Below, one piece after another: positions 9,705-23,455 of a DNA stretch of 64,000 nucleotides. The notes beneath the pieces are model-generated. The model saw nothing but the letters and a program-made list of their open reading frames with translations. It made no database searches and had not been told where the DNA came from. The translations under genes were made by a program, and so were the position numbers. Position 1 is the first letter of the stretch, and each line of letters begins with the position of its first letter. This DNA is from Rhodamnia argentea (Eukaryota > Streptophyta > Magnoliopsida > Myrtales > Myrtaceae). Location of the stretch: contig NC_063155.1 of NCBI RefSeq assembly GCF_020921035.1, positions 9,533,001-9,597,000 on the forward strand. The letters are read 5' to 3'.

Positions 9705-12030
9705 ATGAGTTTTCTAACAGCATCTACTGATAACTCTTACAAGCCATACGTTAATGGCAACACAACCTCTGCAAGTTACTGGCTGAACTGGAGGGTCTTG
9801 CTCTGTGCTCTTTGGGTCTCCGTCTCTATGATCTTTGCCCTGGCTCTCATATGGAGACATGAAGATTTCGGCAGAGCGAATCGCCGTGATAGAGATACAG
9901 AACGAGAAACTGCGGGAACTTTGTATGACGATGAAACTTGGAGCCCATGTCTTAAAGGAGTTCACCCTGCTTGGTTACTAGCTTTCCGAGTGGTGGCTTT
10001 CATCGTGCTCCTGATAATGCTCATCGTCACTTCTTTTCTCGATGGAGGTGGTAGCATATTTTACTACTATACCCAGTAAGTCATCTTCTTGCCAATCAAC
10101 CATGTTCAGCTGCGGGCAGTAATATCCGTGTTCTTTTTTTTTTTTTTTTAATGTTGTTCATTGGTTTTCCTTGCCAATACTAAATTTCCTTACATGGAAA
10201 CTCAAGTCTGCACAATTCAAGCCATTCCTCGACTATGAGAGGCCTGTTCATAGGCAAAATGTCCACAGAAATAAAACTTTTATGAGTTGCCGCTAATTGA
10301 AGGTTAGAAACAGCAGAATATAATAAATGAACCAGAGTAGTACTTTATGCAGATTCCCTCTATCTGCACAAATGCTGTTCATTTCCTGATATTGGAATAT
10401 GTTCTTGGATCAGTTCTTCGTAGTTCTGTTTGTGTCTAAGAAATTTTACGTGAGCAAGTATTTTGGAGGTCAATTTACAGAGACTGAGGACCCGTTTTCA
10501 ATGTTTAACAGGTGGAGTTCTACGCTGATCACCATCTATTTCGGGGTATGTTGTCACTCTCTGTGCATAGCCATTCTCAGATCACTGTTTTCTAACACAA
10601 GTTTCTTATTGAGTCTGGGCTGACGATACGATATTTTAGGACTCTGACATGATTTTCACCCACCATATGTAGCTTGGATCGCTGCTGTCCTTTTATGGAT
10701 GCTATGAGTATAACAATAGAGCTGCTGGCGAGAAGGTCGACAATGTGGAGGTTGATTCAGAGCAAGGAACCTATGCTGCTTCAGAACCAAGGGACAATTC
10801 TCACACGATAATCGCGGCCAAGAACTCACTCCAGCACAGTGCCCGTAAAAGAGCGAACATTTGGGGTTATCTATTTCAAATAATGTTCCAGGTGAATCCC
10901 TCATGGTTTCATTTCAATAGTAGCATTTACAATATTCTACATGGTCTTTGCAACCAACGATATAGTCCTCGTCTTTTTATGATGCTACTGAATCTAAAGA
11001 ACGTAACGGAGCTCCTTCAGGCACAAACTTAACAGTCATAAAGATCGTCGATGTTCACAAAGGATGATGTATGTGGCCATTTCATGTACTGAATCTTGGT
11101 TAAACTTACACTGCTTCTTCCTCCTCATCGCAGATGAATGCAGGTGCCGTTGTGCTCACAGATTGCGTCTTCTGGTTCATAATTGTCCCATTTCTTGCAC
11201 TCAACAATTATAGTCTGAGCATTGTGAGCATAAAATACTCCCTCAAGTCCAAAAGTTGATACACATCCTTATAAGCCTTCTTTCTCTTTTTCGAATTCAC
11301 TTCTGCATATCATCAGCTTCCTTCGTACTGAAAGTGATTTTTCTGCTTGCAGTTGGACATAAATATGCATACAATTAATGTCGTTTTACTAATCGGAGAC
11401 ACGGCTTTGAACTGCTTGGTAAGACCTAACATCCTAGCCGCTTCTCGCACTTCCGAACGTAATATAAACCAACTTCTAACTCTGGCCTTTTGGTTGCAGC
11501 GTTTTCCTTTGTTTCGTATTGGATACTTCTTCATGTGGACGATCACTTACGTAATTTTCCAGTGGATTCTCCATTTCCTCATCAACATTTGGTAAGTCAT
11601 TCTCATAGTTCGTACTGACAAATCAGAAGAAAAAATGTTCTTGGTATCTTGTTTTCCTAACAGCGAACTCACATGGTCAATGAACAGGTGGCCATATCCA
11701 TTTCTCGACTTGTCATCTTCATATGCCCCGCTATGGTATGTACTCTTGCCCATCCTCTTGCCCCTAGTGATTCAAAAGTCATGAGCATGACTTGGTTGAG
11801 GATCCGACTGATCGCGCAAACTGTTCTATCTCAACTCTGAAGTGACTGTAGCATTCTGCATTGATCATAAGCTAGCAAACTGACTTTTATCTGGTTTATG
11901 TGGAACTTGAAGGTATGTTTCAGTTGCACTGATGCACTTTCCATGCTATGGTATATTCGCTCTGGTGATCAAGTTAAAGCACTCTCTCTTGTCGAGATGG
12001 TTCCCTCAGTCCTATCAGTGTCCAAAGTGA
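9705..12030 (+). CDS. Multi-pass membrane protein, rolling-stone-like plant family (At1g10660-like)
   Basis: Eight coding exons: 9705-10075, 10512-10545, 10673-10891, 11134-11223, 11353-11418, 11500-11591, 11688-11735 and 11913-12030. They join in frame to 345 codons. The start ATG begins MSFLTASTDNSYKPY. Landmarks are a first hydrophobic span (LLCALWVSVSMIFALALIW), a Cys-containing loop with WSPCLKGVHPAWLLAFR, a second span (VVAFIVLLIMLIVTSFL), YYYTQWSSTLITIYFGLGSLL across exons 1-3, a polar loop of about 60 residues, then three or more further spans ending SYAPLWYVSVALMHFPCYG and FPQSYQCPK. The order matches the plant family grouped with Drosophila rolling stone, whose biochemical role is not established; membrane location is inferred. 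The gene is convergent with the PX gene downstream. Confidence 0.9.
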
Positions 12031-13378
12031 TCTTCAAAATGAAGGCACAAATGCTCACGAAGACCGCCGTGTCCGAGGCCCTATACTTTCTTCATTGAAG
12101 TTTATACTGTACAAGGGAACTTAAGACATCCACAGGAGTTGCAGATTGTTCAAGGTCCTGATAAAGTTTCACAGGATATAAACCATGCAACATACAATTT
12201 TTGGGTTTATTTGTTCACAGAAAATCCAATGCTGCCACTTCTTAATATGTGACATACCTGTAAGTATATACATGTTCACAGAAAATTCATTACTGAAATG
12301 TTGACTTTTCTTGGGCTGGTCTAGTTCATATCCTTTCATAACTTCCCTGAGATAATGAACTCTGTTTTGTCACCTTTACCATGATGAATCTCTTTTAGAA
12401 GGTGATGATCTGATAATCCCATCTCACCTTAGACAACCATAACTTTGTTCATGGTGATTGTACTTCTTCTTTTTTTCGGTCGAACATGGTGAATGTACTT
12501 AGAAAGGCATAATCCACACCTGCAGAACAAGACCATGGGCTACAATTTCAAACAATTTGCAGCAGGTGGGGCATAACTTGTCATAAAAGGAAATGGTCAA
12601 AGTCGGCAAAGAATGAGGACAGATGTTCACTTTACAACTGCTGGCTGATTCGGGGTGAGGCAAAGAATCATCAATCATCAAGAGAGAGAAATAAGAACAC
12701 TCCCCTGCTTTAGGACAACCCCTATTGCTTTCACCAACATCAGCTACTTTAATCCTTTTCCAAAGGTCGGCCAGGACCCCATAAAAGAGAAGTTGTTCAT
12801 TTTGCACTTTCGCTTCACATCATATATCACGCCAAGCCGATCAATGCCGCAATCACAACCGTTCATGCCCAATTTGGACCGGATGAGAGTGAATCGCGAA
12901 ATAACCGTCTCAGGAGGATCCTTAGCCATTAAAAAGGAAAAGATAACAGAGAGTCATCCTCGAACACTACTGGAGCGTTTGCAGTTTTTCCTTAATTGGA
13001 TTTCAACTATAGCTTTAATATGTTTCAACGCAGAGAGTGCCTAAAGAGAAGCACTTCCTCAATTGAGGGTCTCATTAAATGAATCATCAGGATAAACAGC
13101 AAAGAACAAGAAGGATAACCTGAAAAGATTGCAAAAATAAGGATGTATCTATCAATACAATTGATACATGGCTGATGGTTGTCGGTTTATGTCACAACTA
13201 CAATCCCAAAAAGAAAAAAAAAATCAAATCTCGAATTCCCCAACCTAATATGTGGATAACTGTTTCCCCTGCTCCAATTATTCAATTCATACCAAGAGCA
13301 GCAAAACAAGATTTTTAAGTCCATCAGGTAAAGAAGGCAAAAAATAGATCCTGTTAGGTTGCAACATAATTACAGGAA
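12031..13378. other. Intergenic region between two convergent genes
   Basis: This holds the 3' ends of the plus-strand membrane-protein gene and the minus-strand PX gene. A 129-codon plus-strand frame at 12655-13044 and a 102-codon minus-strand frame at 12499-12807 overlap each other, show no family signature and have no splice support, so neither is called a gene. Confidence 0.5.
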
Positions 13379-16300
13379 TTACAGAGAAGTGCTCGGGAGA
13401 GAACCCATTAGAATAACATTGCCTCCTCCTCCTCCTCCTCCTCCTCCTCCTCTATGGTCATTCGACTTACCAGATTTGGCCTTAGAGAAAAGTCCAGAAA
13501 GTAGACCAGAAGTATGTACAGAACCTGATCTACTTCTTGGCAAAACTAGAGCTGTATTCATCTCATCACTAGCATTGTCACTTCCCGTCTTAAAGGATTC
13601 TAGAGACTCGTACAACTCCAGTTGTGACCGACATGGGCATGTCCCAAGCTTTTTGAAGCATTGCTTGTGGTACAATTGTTCACAAGATTTACACTTTTCA
13701 ACCTCGTCTTCCTGTTTTGAAAGAGAAAAAAATCTTCCTGATTAAGGTCATGAAGAAGTCAGCAAAACATAGCAATCAATGCATTGCTCATTACATGAGG
13801 GCATCACTGATGACGCGCAGCATCCTATTAACGGTCAATTGTCAAAACCTAGGATTAGCCAGCTTTCACCGACATATCAGGAAATTCCTAGTAGAACATT
13901 GAATATCTATTTCACTTTCAAAAAATCAATTCTGCATTTTCTGTGTTTGTATTTTACATGTACAATGTCCACTTCAATCAGCCTCATCAAGATCCATTGA
14001 TGTCTGCTTATTCATCGACCACACGGTGACATGAAGCTATGCATATTTTTGGTCTTCCGAGGTGAATGCAAAACCAAAGTTTCTCAGTGCCTACCTGGAA
14101 AGGAAAAATGAGTGAGGAAGGGTCGTTGCAGGCTTGTCTGGCGCCACAGGGGAGTCCAACATCACAACATATGAGGCACTGCTCTGTAATATGCTCCAGG
14201 ATCTTCCTTGAGACAGTTTCCAGCATCACCGGGAGAGCTGCAATCCATCAGATTAACCTCATTTATACTTAAAACCACGTGGACATGACTTACTGGCCAC
14301 CAGACATATGTTACGCTTACCCATTCAACAGCAACAGACTAGACACAAATTAAAGCCATTCAACTGTTAACATGATCAATTGTATGTGTACTGTGATTAC
14401 AAGATATCCATAGCTTCATAAAGGAAAAATCTAATGTGAAAGCATGCAATGCCCAGCAACAGATCCAACACACAAGATACTACTCCAAGAGCATGAACTT
14501 TCACTTAGAATATAGAAGTATATTGACAGCCATCTTCAGGCATAAATCTTTGAGAGAAACCCAAATCACATGAGACTAAACCATCTGCAACAAAAGAGGT
14601 TACTAATTAGAAGGTAACCTGCAAATGCCCCTTTAGAAAGATCGATCAGATCTCTTAGGGCAAAAAAATCATTGCTCTCCAGAAGATATCTGCGTGACCC
14701 AAGTCCTCTGTTGATGGACCTCCGAAATGGGCAGCGAACACAAGGCAGCATAGATCCTATCTTTTTCCTAAGACCCATGACATGGAGAAGGGCTGGAACC
14801 TTTGAGAAGAGAAAAGGGTTTACCGCACTGACACAAAGCATGGGCTGGAAAAGAAAATACAAGACATTAGCGGAAAAAATGCACGCACCTCTACGAAAGA
14901 CGGATGGTATCTATTGACCACAGCAGGTATTTCTGTCCTAACACAGAAGAATCCAGTTCGCAGAAATGAGGTAGATATTGGCGCAATGCAGCATAAGATG
15001 CTGAAGGTTTAAAAAAACAACTTTGCTTACTTGGTCATTAATCGAGTCCAGATATGACTTGGCCAATTGACAAACTGGATACTCTGCAAAATCCCAATTG
15101 TGCAACACTCTTGCAGGTAAGACCGCAGCCTCATTTGTATGGCAGGAAGAACAGTACAACTGACCCGTGTATTCACATCGCCGAGGCCTACCCCAGCCTA
15201 ATGACTGCACAAAGTCTGTCATTAGATTCTTGCTGTCATCAAAATGTCTGTGGCATCCAGAGCAATAATAATGCTGAGCTTCTAGCATCTGTTTTATTGA
15301 TTTGTGTGGACGAATTTCAAGAATGAGTGAAATTGTCTTCCCTAAAGGAGATGCGATTTCTGCATTTGTCCCTCTAGAATCAAATGAAGACTGATGAACC
15401 AGTCTATTTGATTCAGGAGATCCTGGATGTGAATCTAAAGGAGACAAAAACCATGCGAGTGCCTTATGGCAGCCAAAGAAATATCTGGAGTGGAGAATAG
15501 AGCGTAGACACTCTTGAATTATAACACTTCTCTCTGCAACAACATCAGGAGAGGCACTTCCAAAGAAATTGCTGGATTCTTTGTCTATCGAGGACCAGCA
15601 AGAAGGAAGAATCCAGCCTTGGTCAGCAAATATGTCTTTCAACCGACGGTAGAGGGTTAAAAAATCACGGTATCGCCTTTCAACTTCCCAAAAATCCTCG
15701 CCACCCCACACCTTTATTCGGTACACCGTATATTCCTTCACGCCAACCAGTCTTTCACTGATTGAGACATCCCCCTTCTTCTGCCTTGCCCCAATCACTT
15801 CAGCCCCATCGATTCTCATCACTTTGTGCTTAAATGTGTCAAAATCATCATTGCCAGAGGTGGAAGCAGTCAACCCACCATCTCTTGAGGGTAGAGTCAA
15901 CTGCGGTGGAGAAGTCTTCTTATCCTGAGTGAGAACTGGAAACTTGGATCCAGGAGACTCGGCAGAATCAAGTAGAATTTCTTCCATATCGTGAATAACA
16001 TCATCAATGAACTCATGCAGTTCAACTGTCTCTGTCTGAAATTGCAAAATGACATCAATAGAAGAACAAAGACATAAAGTCAACAGGAGTCACACTACTA
16101 TAAACATGGTGCATAAAGAAACAATAAAAAATTAGTAGCTCGTTTAGCATCAAACCATGCAGTGCAGTCCACAGACATGCAAGGCATCAACAATTTCAGG
16201 GGCATGTAATAGCTAGTGAAAACATAGCTTCAAATACAAAGAAAAGCTTCAAGTGGAGCACATGTTGGAACTTCAAGTGCAGGAGGTCTACCAATATTCT

Positions 16301-18302
16301 GATGTCATCGAAAAAAAACAAAAAAGAAGACACAAACAGATCATGTCACTTGCTCACTTCCCATTAAATTAGGAAGGACAGTTGTACAAGAGCTCTCAAG
16401 ATAGAGAAGCCTCTACCTCAAAGGACGGTACAACACACTAACATTGGGGACGCAGAAGCTTCACTACCATTCTGCAACCTATTGCAAAACTATTTCTTCC
16501 TGGCTAAAATTAGTCTCTTCCAGTCAATCTCCTGGATTTTAACAAGTAAAATTCATATGACTCTGCACCTTGTGTCTTCTGCGGTGCCAATTTATTTAGA
16601 AAAAGAAAACTTTCACGCCTTAGCAACTATTCATAGCAAAAGAAAACCAACCTATCAAAAACTATTATACACGAACAAATCACCTAAATTAGTTGCAAGT
16701 GCTGAACACAAATAGCAAAAGAACTCAGCTGACCTTAGCCTGTGAAGTTTGGTCTTGCATGAGATCTTCTGAGTTCATGAAACCCTTTGATTCAAAGATA
16801 TCTTCAGTTTCCAAAGTCAATGAGGATGGATTCTCATGAAAATGATCCACTTTTGGTTCAGAAAGTGGGTCCAGTTTCCCATCAAAAAGCTCAGGCTCTT
16901 TCACCTCCAAATATTGACCATCACTATAGCTAATGAGCTCAGTGCTACTACGCTCTTTCGCCTGGCTAAACTCCATAGAGCCGAGACCTCCTTCTAGTTC
17001 TAAATGAACTCTCTCTACTATTGGGTCTGGATCCACTTCAAAGACGTTGGTGATGGAACAACCGTTCAGATACTCTTCTGATTCATCAAATACAGTGACT
17101 TGATTGCTGGCGATACCAATGTCCCTGTCATTGTTTTGATATGAATCACAGACATTATGAGAACCGATTTTGGCCGTGGAAAAACCTTCTAGGCTTCCTG
17201 TCGACCTAATAAAGGCTAGCGCTCCATCAGCGAGCAAGGCACCATCCTTCATTTGGACATGCTCCGAATCCCATGATTGCACAGAGGAAAACAGAGCCAA
17301 AGATTGGTCAAGGGTGCCTTTAACATCTTGAGAAGCACCTTGAAGTTCTTCACTGGCTGTGGGGAAGTCTGCCACATCTTCTTGTGCCATTTGCCCAACA
17401 TCTGAAACGTCGCACCCACTCTTGTGACTAAGTTGTCTCTGCCCATTCACCATATCCAACATCAATGAACCAACTGAAGGTTCGCCAGCTTCTTCAACAA
17501 AATCATCCCAGTCATCTGAACCAAAGGCAACAGAGGAGTTCATAACCAGTGGATTCACATCCCCATACATTGTTTCCCGATTCTGAATATGCCGTGCTTT
17601 CTTTAAGTAAGAAAGATCCTTCCTTCGCTCATCATCTGAACCGCCGTCATACATCGAATCCTCGTCTTCTGAGAGGCAACACATGCTTGATCCTTCTTCA
17701 TCCTCCCTCCCCCACTCTCCTCTATCCATAAGAAAATTGTGTCCAGAACTCAACCCACTAGTAAAACCATGATCAGAAGCATTTCCAACTCGACCACCCT
17801 CAGAACCACCTTCACCTGAATTGTCGGAAACTGTAGTTGACCTCAATCCATGAGGTGTAGTACTCTCAAACACCTCGCTATCGCGTGAATCCACCCCAAT
17901 TGCACTGTCGCTTAACTTCATCTCATTTTTAAAGACTTCATCTTTACAAAACCCAAGAACACTAGACTCAGGTCTCCTCTCCCCAAAATTCCTGTCAGGC
18001 CTCCCTCCCAAGCTAAAACCCTCCAAACCACCATCATCTCCAACCCCCGAGCTTCTGAAAGACCCAAACTCAGACTCCAAACAATCGGTGTAATTCACAG
18101 AGCTGCACAAGCTGGGCGTCCCCATGACCGAGTTCGCGCTGCAGTACCGCTCCAACTCAGATTCCCCACAGGACGAGTACTGGGACTGCGGCGAAGCGCC
18201 ATCGCCGTCACGATCGCCATCCCCCTTCGAGTTCCGAGCATCGAACGGATCGGGAGAGGCGACTCCGGAGGACTCCTCGCCACCCCCCTCCCCATTTATC
18301 AT
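13379..18302 (-). CDS. PX-domain protein with C-terminal Rubicon-homology zinc region (At3g48195-like)
   Basis: Five coding exons on the minus strand: 18302-16734, 16035-15031, 14844-14619, 14237-14095 and 13711-13379. They give 1091 residues in frame. The first ~520 residues are acidic, Ser/Gly-rich and probably disordered. The PX domain is in exon 2 (about residues 585-700), with YRIKVWGGEDFWEVERRYRD and FGCHKALAWFLSPLDSHPG. The C-terminal zinc region has HYYCSGCHRHF, GQLYCSSCHTNEAAVLP, then LCVSAVNPFLFSKVPALLHV, RYLLESNDFFALRDLIDLSK and further Cys pairs (CLICCDVGLPC; KCKSCEQLYHKQCF). PX domains bind phosphoinositides, and Rubicon-homology domains bind Rab7-type GTPases in animal homologues, so an endosomal or vacuolar trafficking role is inferred. 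Just before the end is a run of ten Gly from a GGA microsatellite. I chose ATG 18302; an upstream in-frame ATG at 18362 would add 20 residues. Confidence 0.93.
13420..13452 (-). repeat. (GGA)n trinucleotide repeat encoding poly-Gly
   Basis: Nine GGA codons and one GGC in a row in the last exon of the PX gene encode ten Gly about 13 residues before the stop. Because the tract is coding, unit-number changes would alter only a Gly-rich tail. Confidence 0.9.
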
Positions 18303-19151
18303 TTGACAGATCCAAGAAATGAAATCTTGAACGCACCTCCGCTCCGCGACAGGAAGAAACAAAACAAGAATCGACCCGAACCCGCGAATCCGATCGTCTC
18401 GCGTCTCACGTGCGATCTACATCAATCCCATGGACACTGCCCCCCCACTGGGTAGGAGTTAATCCCGTCAATTAGGGTTTTTGGAATGCGATTTGGGTAA
18501 AGTCGGGATTTTTCTTTCAAGAAGCTGCGATTTTGCGTGGGCATGGTTAATCAAGAATGAACGCAAGGGGTGGTCAACGAGGGACGAAGACGAGTAGGAT
18601 CTCGTGATCCTTTAAAAGCTCATAAGAACCTTAAGAATCACAATCACGCACGAGCGAGAGAACAAGTCAACATCGCTCCAAGATTTCAAACACTTGCTAC
18701 AGGTCAATCGCTACATCACTATCTCTCCGCCCCTCTCGCTTATGAATTCAGCAACCGTGCTTTGCCAATCAGACTCTCCATTTCCCTAAGAGGCAATGCT
18801 GACAATTTAGCATCGACCAGGTTAGAGTTCCGTTTTATTACATCATCATAGGAACTCATTTTTATGCCTTTTAATGTCTTTAAGTACGTAGTAACGGTAG
18901 TATAGAAATGTTTCATGGGTTGAAATTCCTCTTCATTTTTATCGAAAAACACGAAAATAAATCCAAAAATAAATCCCGCGCAAAGGGCCGGGAATACAAG
19001 AGGCTTTCTAGAAAATGGAACTGTACCCTTGATCTGATTGACACTGGGAGAGTACAAAGCAAATTAACTACATGCAGACTTCTCCACAAGTATTAAGTGG
19101 AAGACAATCGGTAGCTTCGCACATTGTTGCAAGAAGAGACAAGAAGGAAAA
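18303..19151. other. Intergenic: promoter of PX gene and 3' flank of YSL copy A
   Basis: Both neighbours are on the minus strand, so this ~850-bp stretch carries the leader and promoter of the PX gene and the 3' UTR of YSL copy A. No repeat or extra gene was recognised. Confidence 0.5.
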
Positions 19152-22100
19152 TCAAGAACCACTGCTGAGGCAAGTTTCAACTTGAGCGCTCATCTCCTTG
19201 GACAGGAATCTCATGCACATTGGTGCAACTATGTTCTTCATACTGAGTACTGTACTAGGAAACAACCACAGTCCGTCCCCAAACATCAGTGCGGACCCGA
19301 CGAAAGGAGCAAACCCCTCGGCTTGGGCCTTGTTCTTCCTCCTCCAAAGGTAGAAAATCAAGTACCCGACAGACATGTCAATGCTGAGATATGCTCCGAC
19401 GTAGAACGGCACGGCAAACACCATGGGGATCGGTATCAAGCTCTTCCACTTCTTCGGCATCGAGTCTCTGACCATGCTGACTAGAATGGCCGCAACAAAG
19501 AACGCCAGAGAAAGGCTGAGGCAATGCTTTGGCAGTGTCGAGAACCCGTTTGCTGCATCCATGGCGTCAGCTCTATCGCTGATGGCCCAGGAAGCTGAAA
19601 ACACGGAATCTGATGTTCCAAACCCAACTGGGTGGTGGTTCTTGATGTACAAGAAGATGCATGGAGAGACAAAACAGCCCACTAAAGTCCCAATCAGTTG
19701 GCTCAAGAATAGGGATTTGGGGGAGGAAAGTGTCTTGTACCCTAGTTTGAAGGACTCCATCATATTGGAAGCTGCCTCCACGAAATGCAGGAGTATCCCA
19801 CAAGCGGCGAGCGCGACTAGGATGCTGCCGCTGGACTTTCCAGCCCAGAAACCGAAGGTTAAGATGACCGGCTTCCTATAAAACATTGATATCGACATGT
19901 CGGACAAACCGGTCACGTAGGCTCTGCAGAATCCTAACAAGGGGGATATCAGGTACAGGGTCAGCACGTGGTGCCATTTGAGACTAGGGAAGATGAATGG
20001 GAATACTGCTACGGATGTCATAGTAATTGCGAAATAGCAGACATAGCCGACGATTCCCACTTTCTTTGGAATTTGGTCCTTGAGGAAGGACTTGTTTCTA
20101 ACCTCTTCATCATAGGGGACAGGGTTTTTCCCACGGAAGGGGTTCTCCACAGGCAAAGCAGAAGAATTTTCATTGTTCTTATGCTTGATCAACCCAATAA
20201 CAATGATCTTTACAAGGTTATAAGCTCCTTCACCGATTATGATGGAGAGGCCAATGAAGAGCTGCATGACATAATCAAAATTTAAACCGTCAAATTGAGG
20301 AAGACAAAACCAAAGATTTCGCAGATTACTTGGTTATTATTTTTTCGCACAAAATGCCAACAAGCAGGCAACTGGAATTTGAATTATCAATCAGGGTCAT
20401 TACTTTATAAGCTTGAGTACCGCTTAGAGCTGTGGGAGCGTCTGCAGGATACCAGTCACCACTCTTGGTCTCTATGTAAGGCCACAATATACCCGACGAG
20501 AGGATTGCCCCGAGCATTTGTGAATAGGTTATGACGAAGGGGCATATCATTCCAATGCCGATATATGCTGAATAGAAGTCGAAATAGAAGCTGTTTTGAT
20601 CACCAGAAACAAGGAAAAGCTCGCAGTTAGTTACTTGCTAGTGCTGCAGGCCCATATTAGTCCTCAGTCATCACCTCTCTCATTTCCACAAGAACTTTCA
20701 TGTCGACCAAAGCACATCTGGTCCGACCAATGTATCTATTTTTGGTCATTAGCAATAGTATACACTCTTTGATGTTTCCGTTTCTATCCCTTTAGAAAGA
20801 GAGTGCTCCATTTAGGTTTCGGTACAGAGTGATTGCTCGAATGACGAATACTTATGAACCCATACCTCCTTTCAAATGCTTTGAGTCCAAAAGTGGGGAA
20901 ATATGTGAATCCACATGAGTCACCTCCACTGTATAGCCATTGAAATATGCTCCAAAGGAAGCTAATTGTGAAGAACCTATTCAGTTTTTTGGTCTGCCTC
21001 CTGTTCACAGATTGAGAAACATCGTGTTAGTAGTTGATACTCCCACAGTCTTTTCGAAAACCACAAGAAAAAATGGGGAAGAAGGAAAGGGAAGAAGGAA
21101 AGGGAAGAAAGAAATAACCTGCCATTCAATTTGCCACTCCGAGGAGCGTGGAAGCTGTTTATGAAATTAGCTGATGCAGATCCGGTTGGGAATGTCAACT
21201 TCTTGTCAATGATCATAAACTGGATACCGAAAACTCAAAAAGTAAGCAAATTTTCGTACTGATATCACACGGTGAATCTTCTACGACATTGGGATAATAG
21301 TTTATTGCTTTATTTAAGCGAAAATTCAGAGAGACATCACACGCACAAGCACTAATTTATTTTCAATGAGTAATCTCAATGTGAGAAGCACCGCCGCTCT
21401 CTCTCTCTCCTATTCCCAGATTTTCCTCTTTCAGTAGTTGCCATCTTGAGATTTTTCTCAAGAAAAATCAACCAACAAGTTGTCAAGCTAACTTGCCAAC
21501 TTGTGTGAGCATTGTGAGAGAGTAGGTCTCCACCTGTTGAGTAGAGAAGGTCACCACAATGTGTATACTTAGAAGTCTCCATATGAATTTTTGTTTATTG
21601 TGTAGGTGGTGTTGAGTGTTCTTATATGATAATAAGGATGTCCATTTTAATCAGGGCATCCACCTGATTCCAATACAACCCTTAAAATGCAGTATGTATG
21701 AGCTCGAACTTTGTAATCAACGAAAATGTCTGAGGCATTTTAATCAGCAATTCGAGCATATGTGCTCACCTTTCGAAAAGGCAATATAGTGAGTAGGCCG
21801 GCAGTACTAGAGAGCAAAAGAAGCACTGTCATCCACCCGAAGCTGGGATTCTTGATGTCATCAGCATTGAATGGTTCGGGGAATTGCTTCGCGACAGTGT
21901 CACTCATGGCAATAAGATAGCTTGCAAAGCCTCCTGTTCACAGGAGTAGACCCTGTGTAACTATACAACCTTTTGATTTCTCAAGGCTCTTAAAAGAGAA
22001 CATCCAGACAGATTTCTAATGACATGATTCTTGCTGCTAATAGAGATCTCACCATTATAAGCAGTGCTGATGGCCGCGTTAACGCATATTTGAATGACGG

Positions 22101-22470
22101 CATTCTCTTGCCTCGTGAATTGCTGACCCACGAAGCCAGCTGCGCTCACTAACTTTGTCCATGTCTTTATGAGGAGGAAGCCTAAGAATCCAGCAAAGAG
22201 GTTCACTGGAGGGATTACCCCGAACATCAGGTCCATCTTGACGACGAAAATGGTTAAGAAAGCTCCCATTGCGCAACTCACAACTACAGCTCTCAATGTG
22301 AGTTGGCTTTGCCATGGCGGGATCTCCTTGTCTTTGAACAAGAACTCTACAGAATGCAATTCGCGTGGTTTCTCTTCATTCCCGTTCTCTTCCTTCAGCT
22401 TATTATAATTCAGAGGCCAATCTTTTTGGTTGAGGTCGATCTTTTCACCGGCCTCGGTCACCTTCATCAT
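19152..22470 (-). CDS. YSL: YSL family metal-nicotianamine transporter, copy A (YSL7-like)
   Basis: Six coding exons on the minus strand: 22470-22053, 21933-21770, 21219-21119, 21000-20866, 20590-20404 and 20261-19152. They give 704 residues in frame. Family landmarks in order are IPPWQSQLTLRAVVVSCAMG, the first membrane region, [87 protein letters not shown] with GDWYPAD, FLKDQIPKK, and the C-terminal LPKHCLSLSLAFF and APMCMRFLSKE. YSL proteins (oligopeptide-transporter superfamily) move metal-nicotianamine chelates across plasma or vacuolar membranes; the substrate here is not known. FPTFGLKA suggests the YSL5/7/8 side of the family. Odd residues: IIGEG where relatives have GDG, and SMFYRKPVI in a normally conserved stretch. 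It is head-to-tail with copy B. Confidence 0.95.
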
Positions 22471-23455
22471 CTAAATTACAGATCAAGGCGAATAATCGCA
22501 GAGGCCTTCTGTTTGTACAGAGGGAAAGGGAGTTTTCTGAAGAGGACAAGAACAAGGAAATTAGGCAAAGAGGTCATGTGGTTGGGTGATGTTGAGTCTC
22601 TCGTGTTCCTTGGACATTGGAAACAGAAGAAAAACTGAATGCTGTTAGAATTTGTTAAAGGCTGTTTCTTTGGTTATGTGAAGACTGCCTGCGCTGGGAA
22701 ATTGACGCATAGCTCCAATGCTTGTTATAACATCGGACAGCCCGAAATTACAAGGCAAGAAACTGAAATCTTACATTTTCACACGTTTATTGTTTTCCTG
22801 TTGGGATTGCTTCTAGTAAAAATTTCCACAAGAAATAGCAAAATTCGAACAAGTGCAGAGCTATAGAAAGATCTGAACTCGAAATCTGTTGAACTCTGAC
22901 AGCGGTTTTCGCCTTTGCTGCATTGCATAGGCACTCGACACATCAACCAAATGTTCTTGGTTCAAATCAAGAAATTGTTTTCCTTGACCGTAGTTCTCGA
23001 ACTATTGTCCGATCATCCCTTTCGAAGAATGGATTTGTGATGGTTCGCTTCACATTGTCGGAATCCAAGTTCGATAGAGCCGGGTAATATACCGCAATTG
23101 ATTCAAGCTGGAGCTGGATCACTTGTCTCAAAATGACATGAAATCCTGAACCTGCATCAATCCGTTGCTGCTGTATGTGCAGAATTATATGTTTCTAACA
23201 AATGAATTCTCAAAATATATATATTTATACCGACACGTTCACGCTAGCTTTACCATTCTATTTGCTTTTAATGGCCACTTCAATACTTCATCACATCTTT
23301 GATTCTTATGCATATACTGTTCATGCATGTATAGATTCCCTTTGCTTTGTAACATCTGTATATAATTAGATTAAAAAAGATTTATATTGCCTTATCGCAC
23401 ATACTTAGATTATAAAGGTTTTAAATAATCGCTTATGCATAAACGAATTCTACTT
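22471..23455. other. Intergenic: promoter of YSL copy A
   Basis: Just upstream of the start, about 22731-22763 reads ACATCGGACAGCCCGAAATT and continues similarly. This is nearly the same as about 28007-28040 upstream of YSL copy B, so the tandem duplication included promoter sequence. Nothing else is recognised. Confidence 0.5.

Noticed and set aside
12499-13044. Overlapping 102- and 129-codon frames on opposite strands
   Set aside because: No family motif, no splice or start context, and located in the 3' flank between convergent genes; likely chance.
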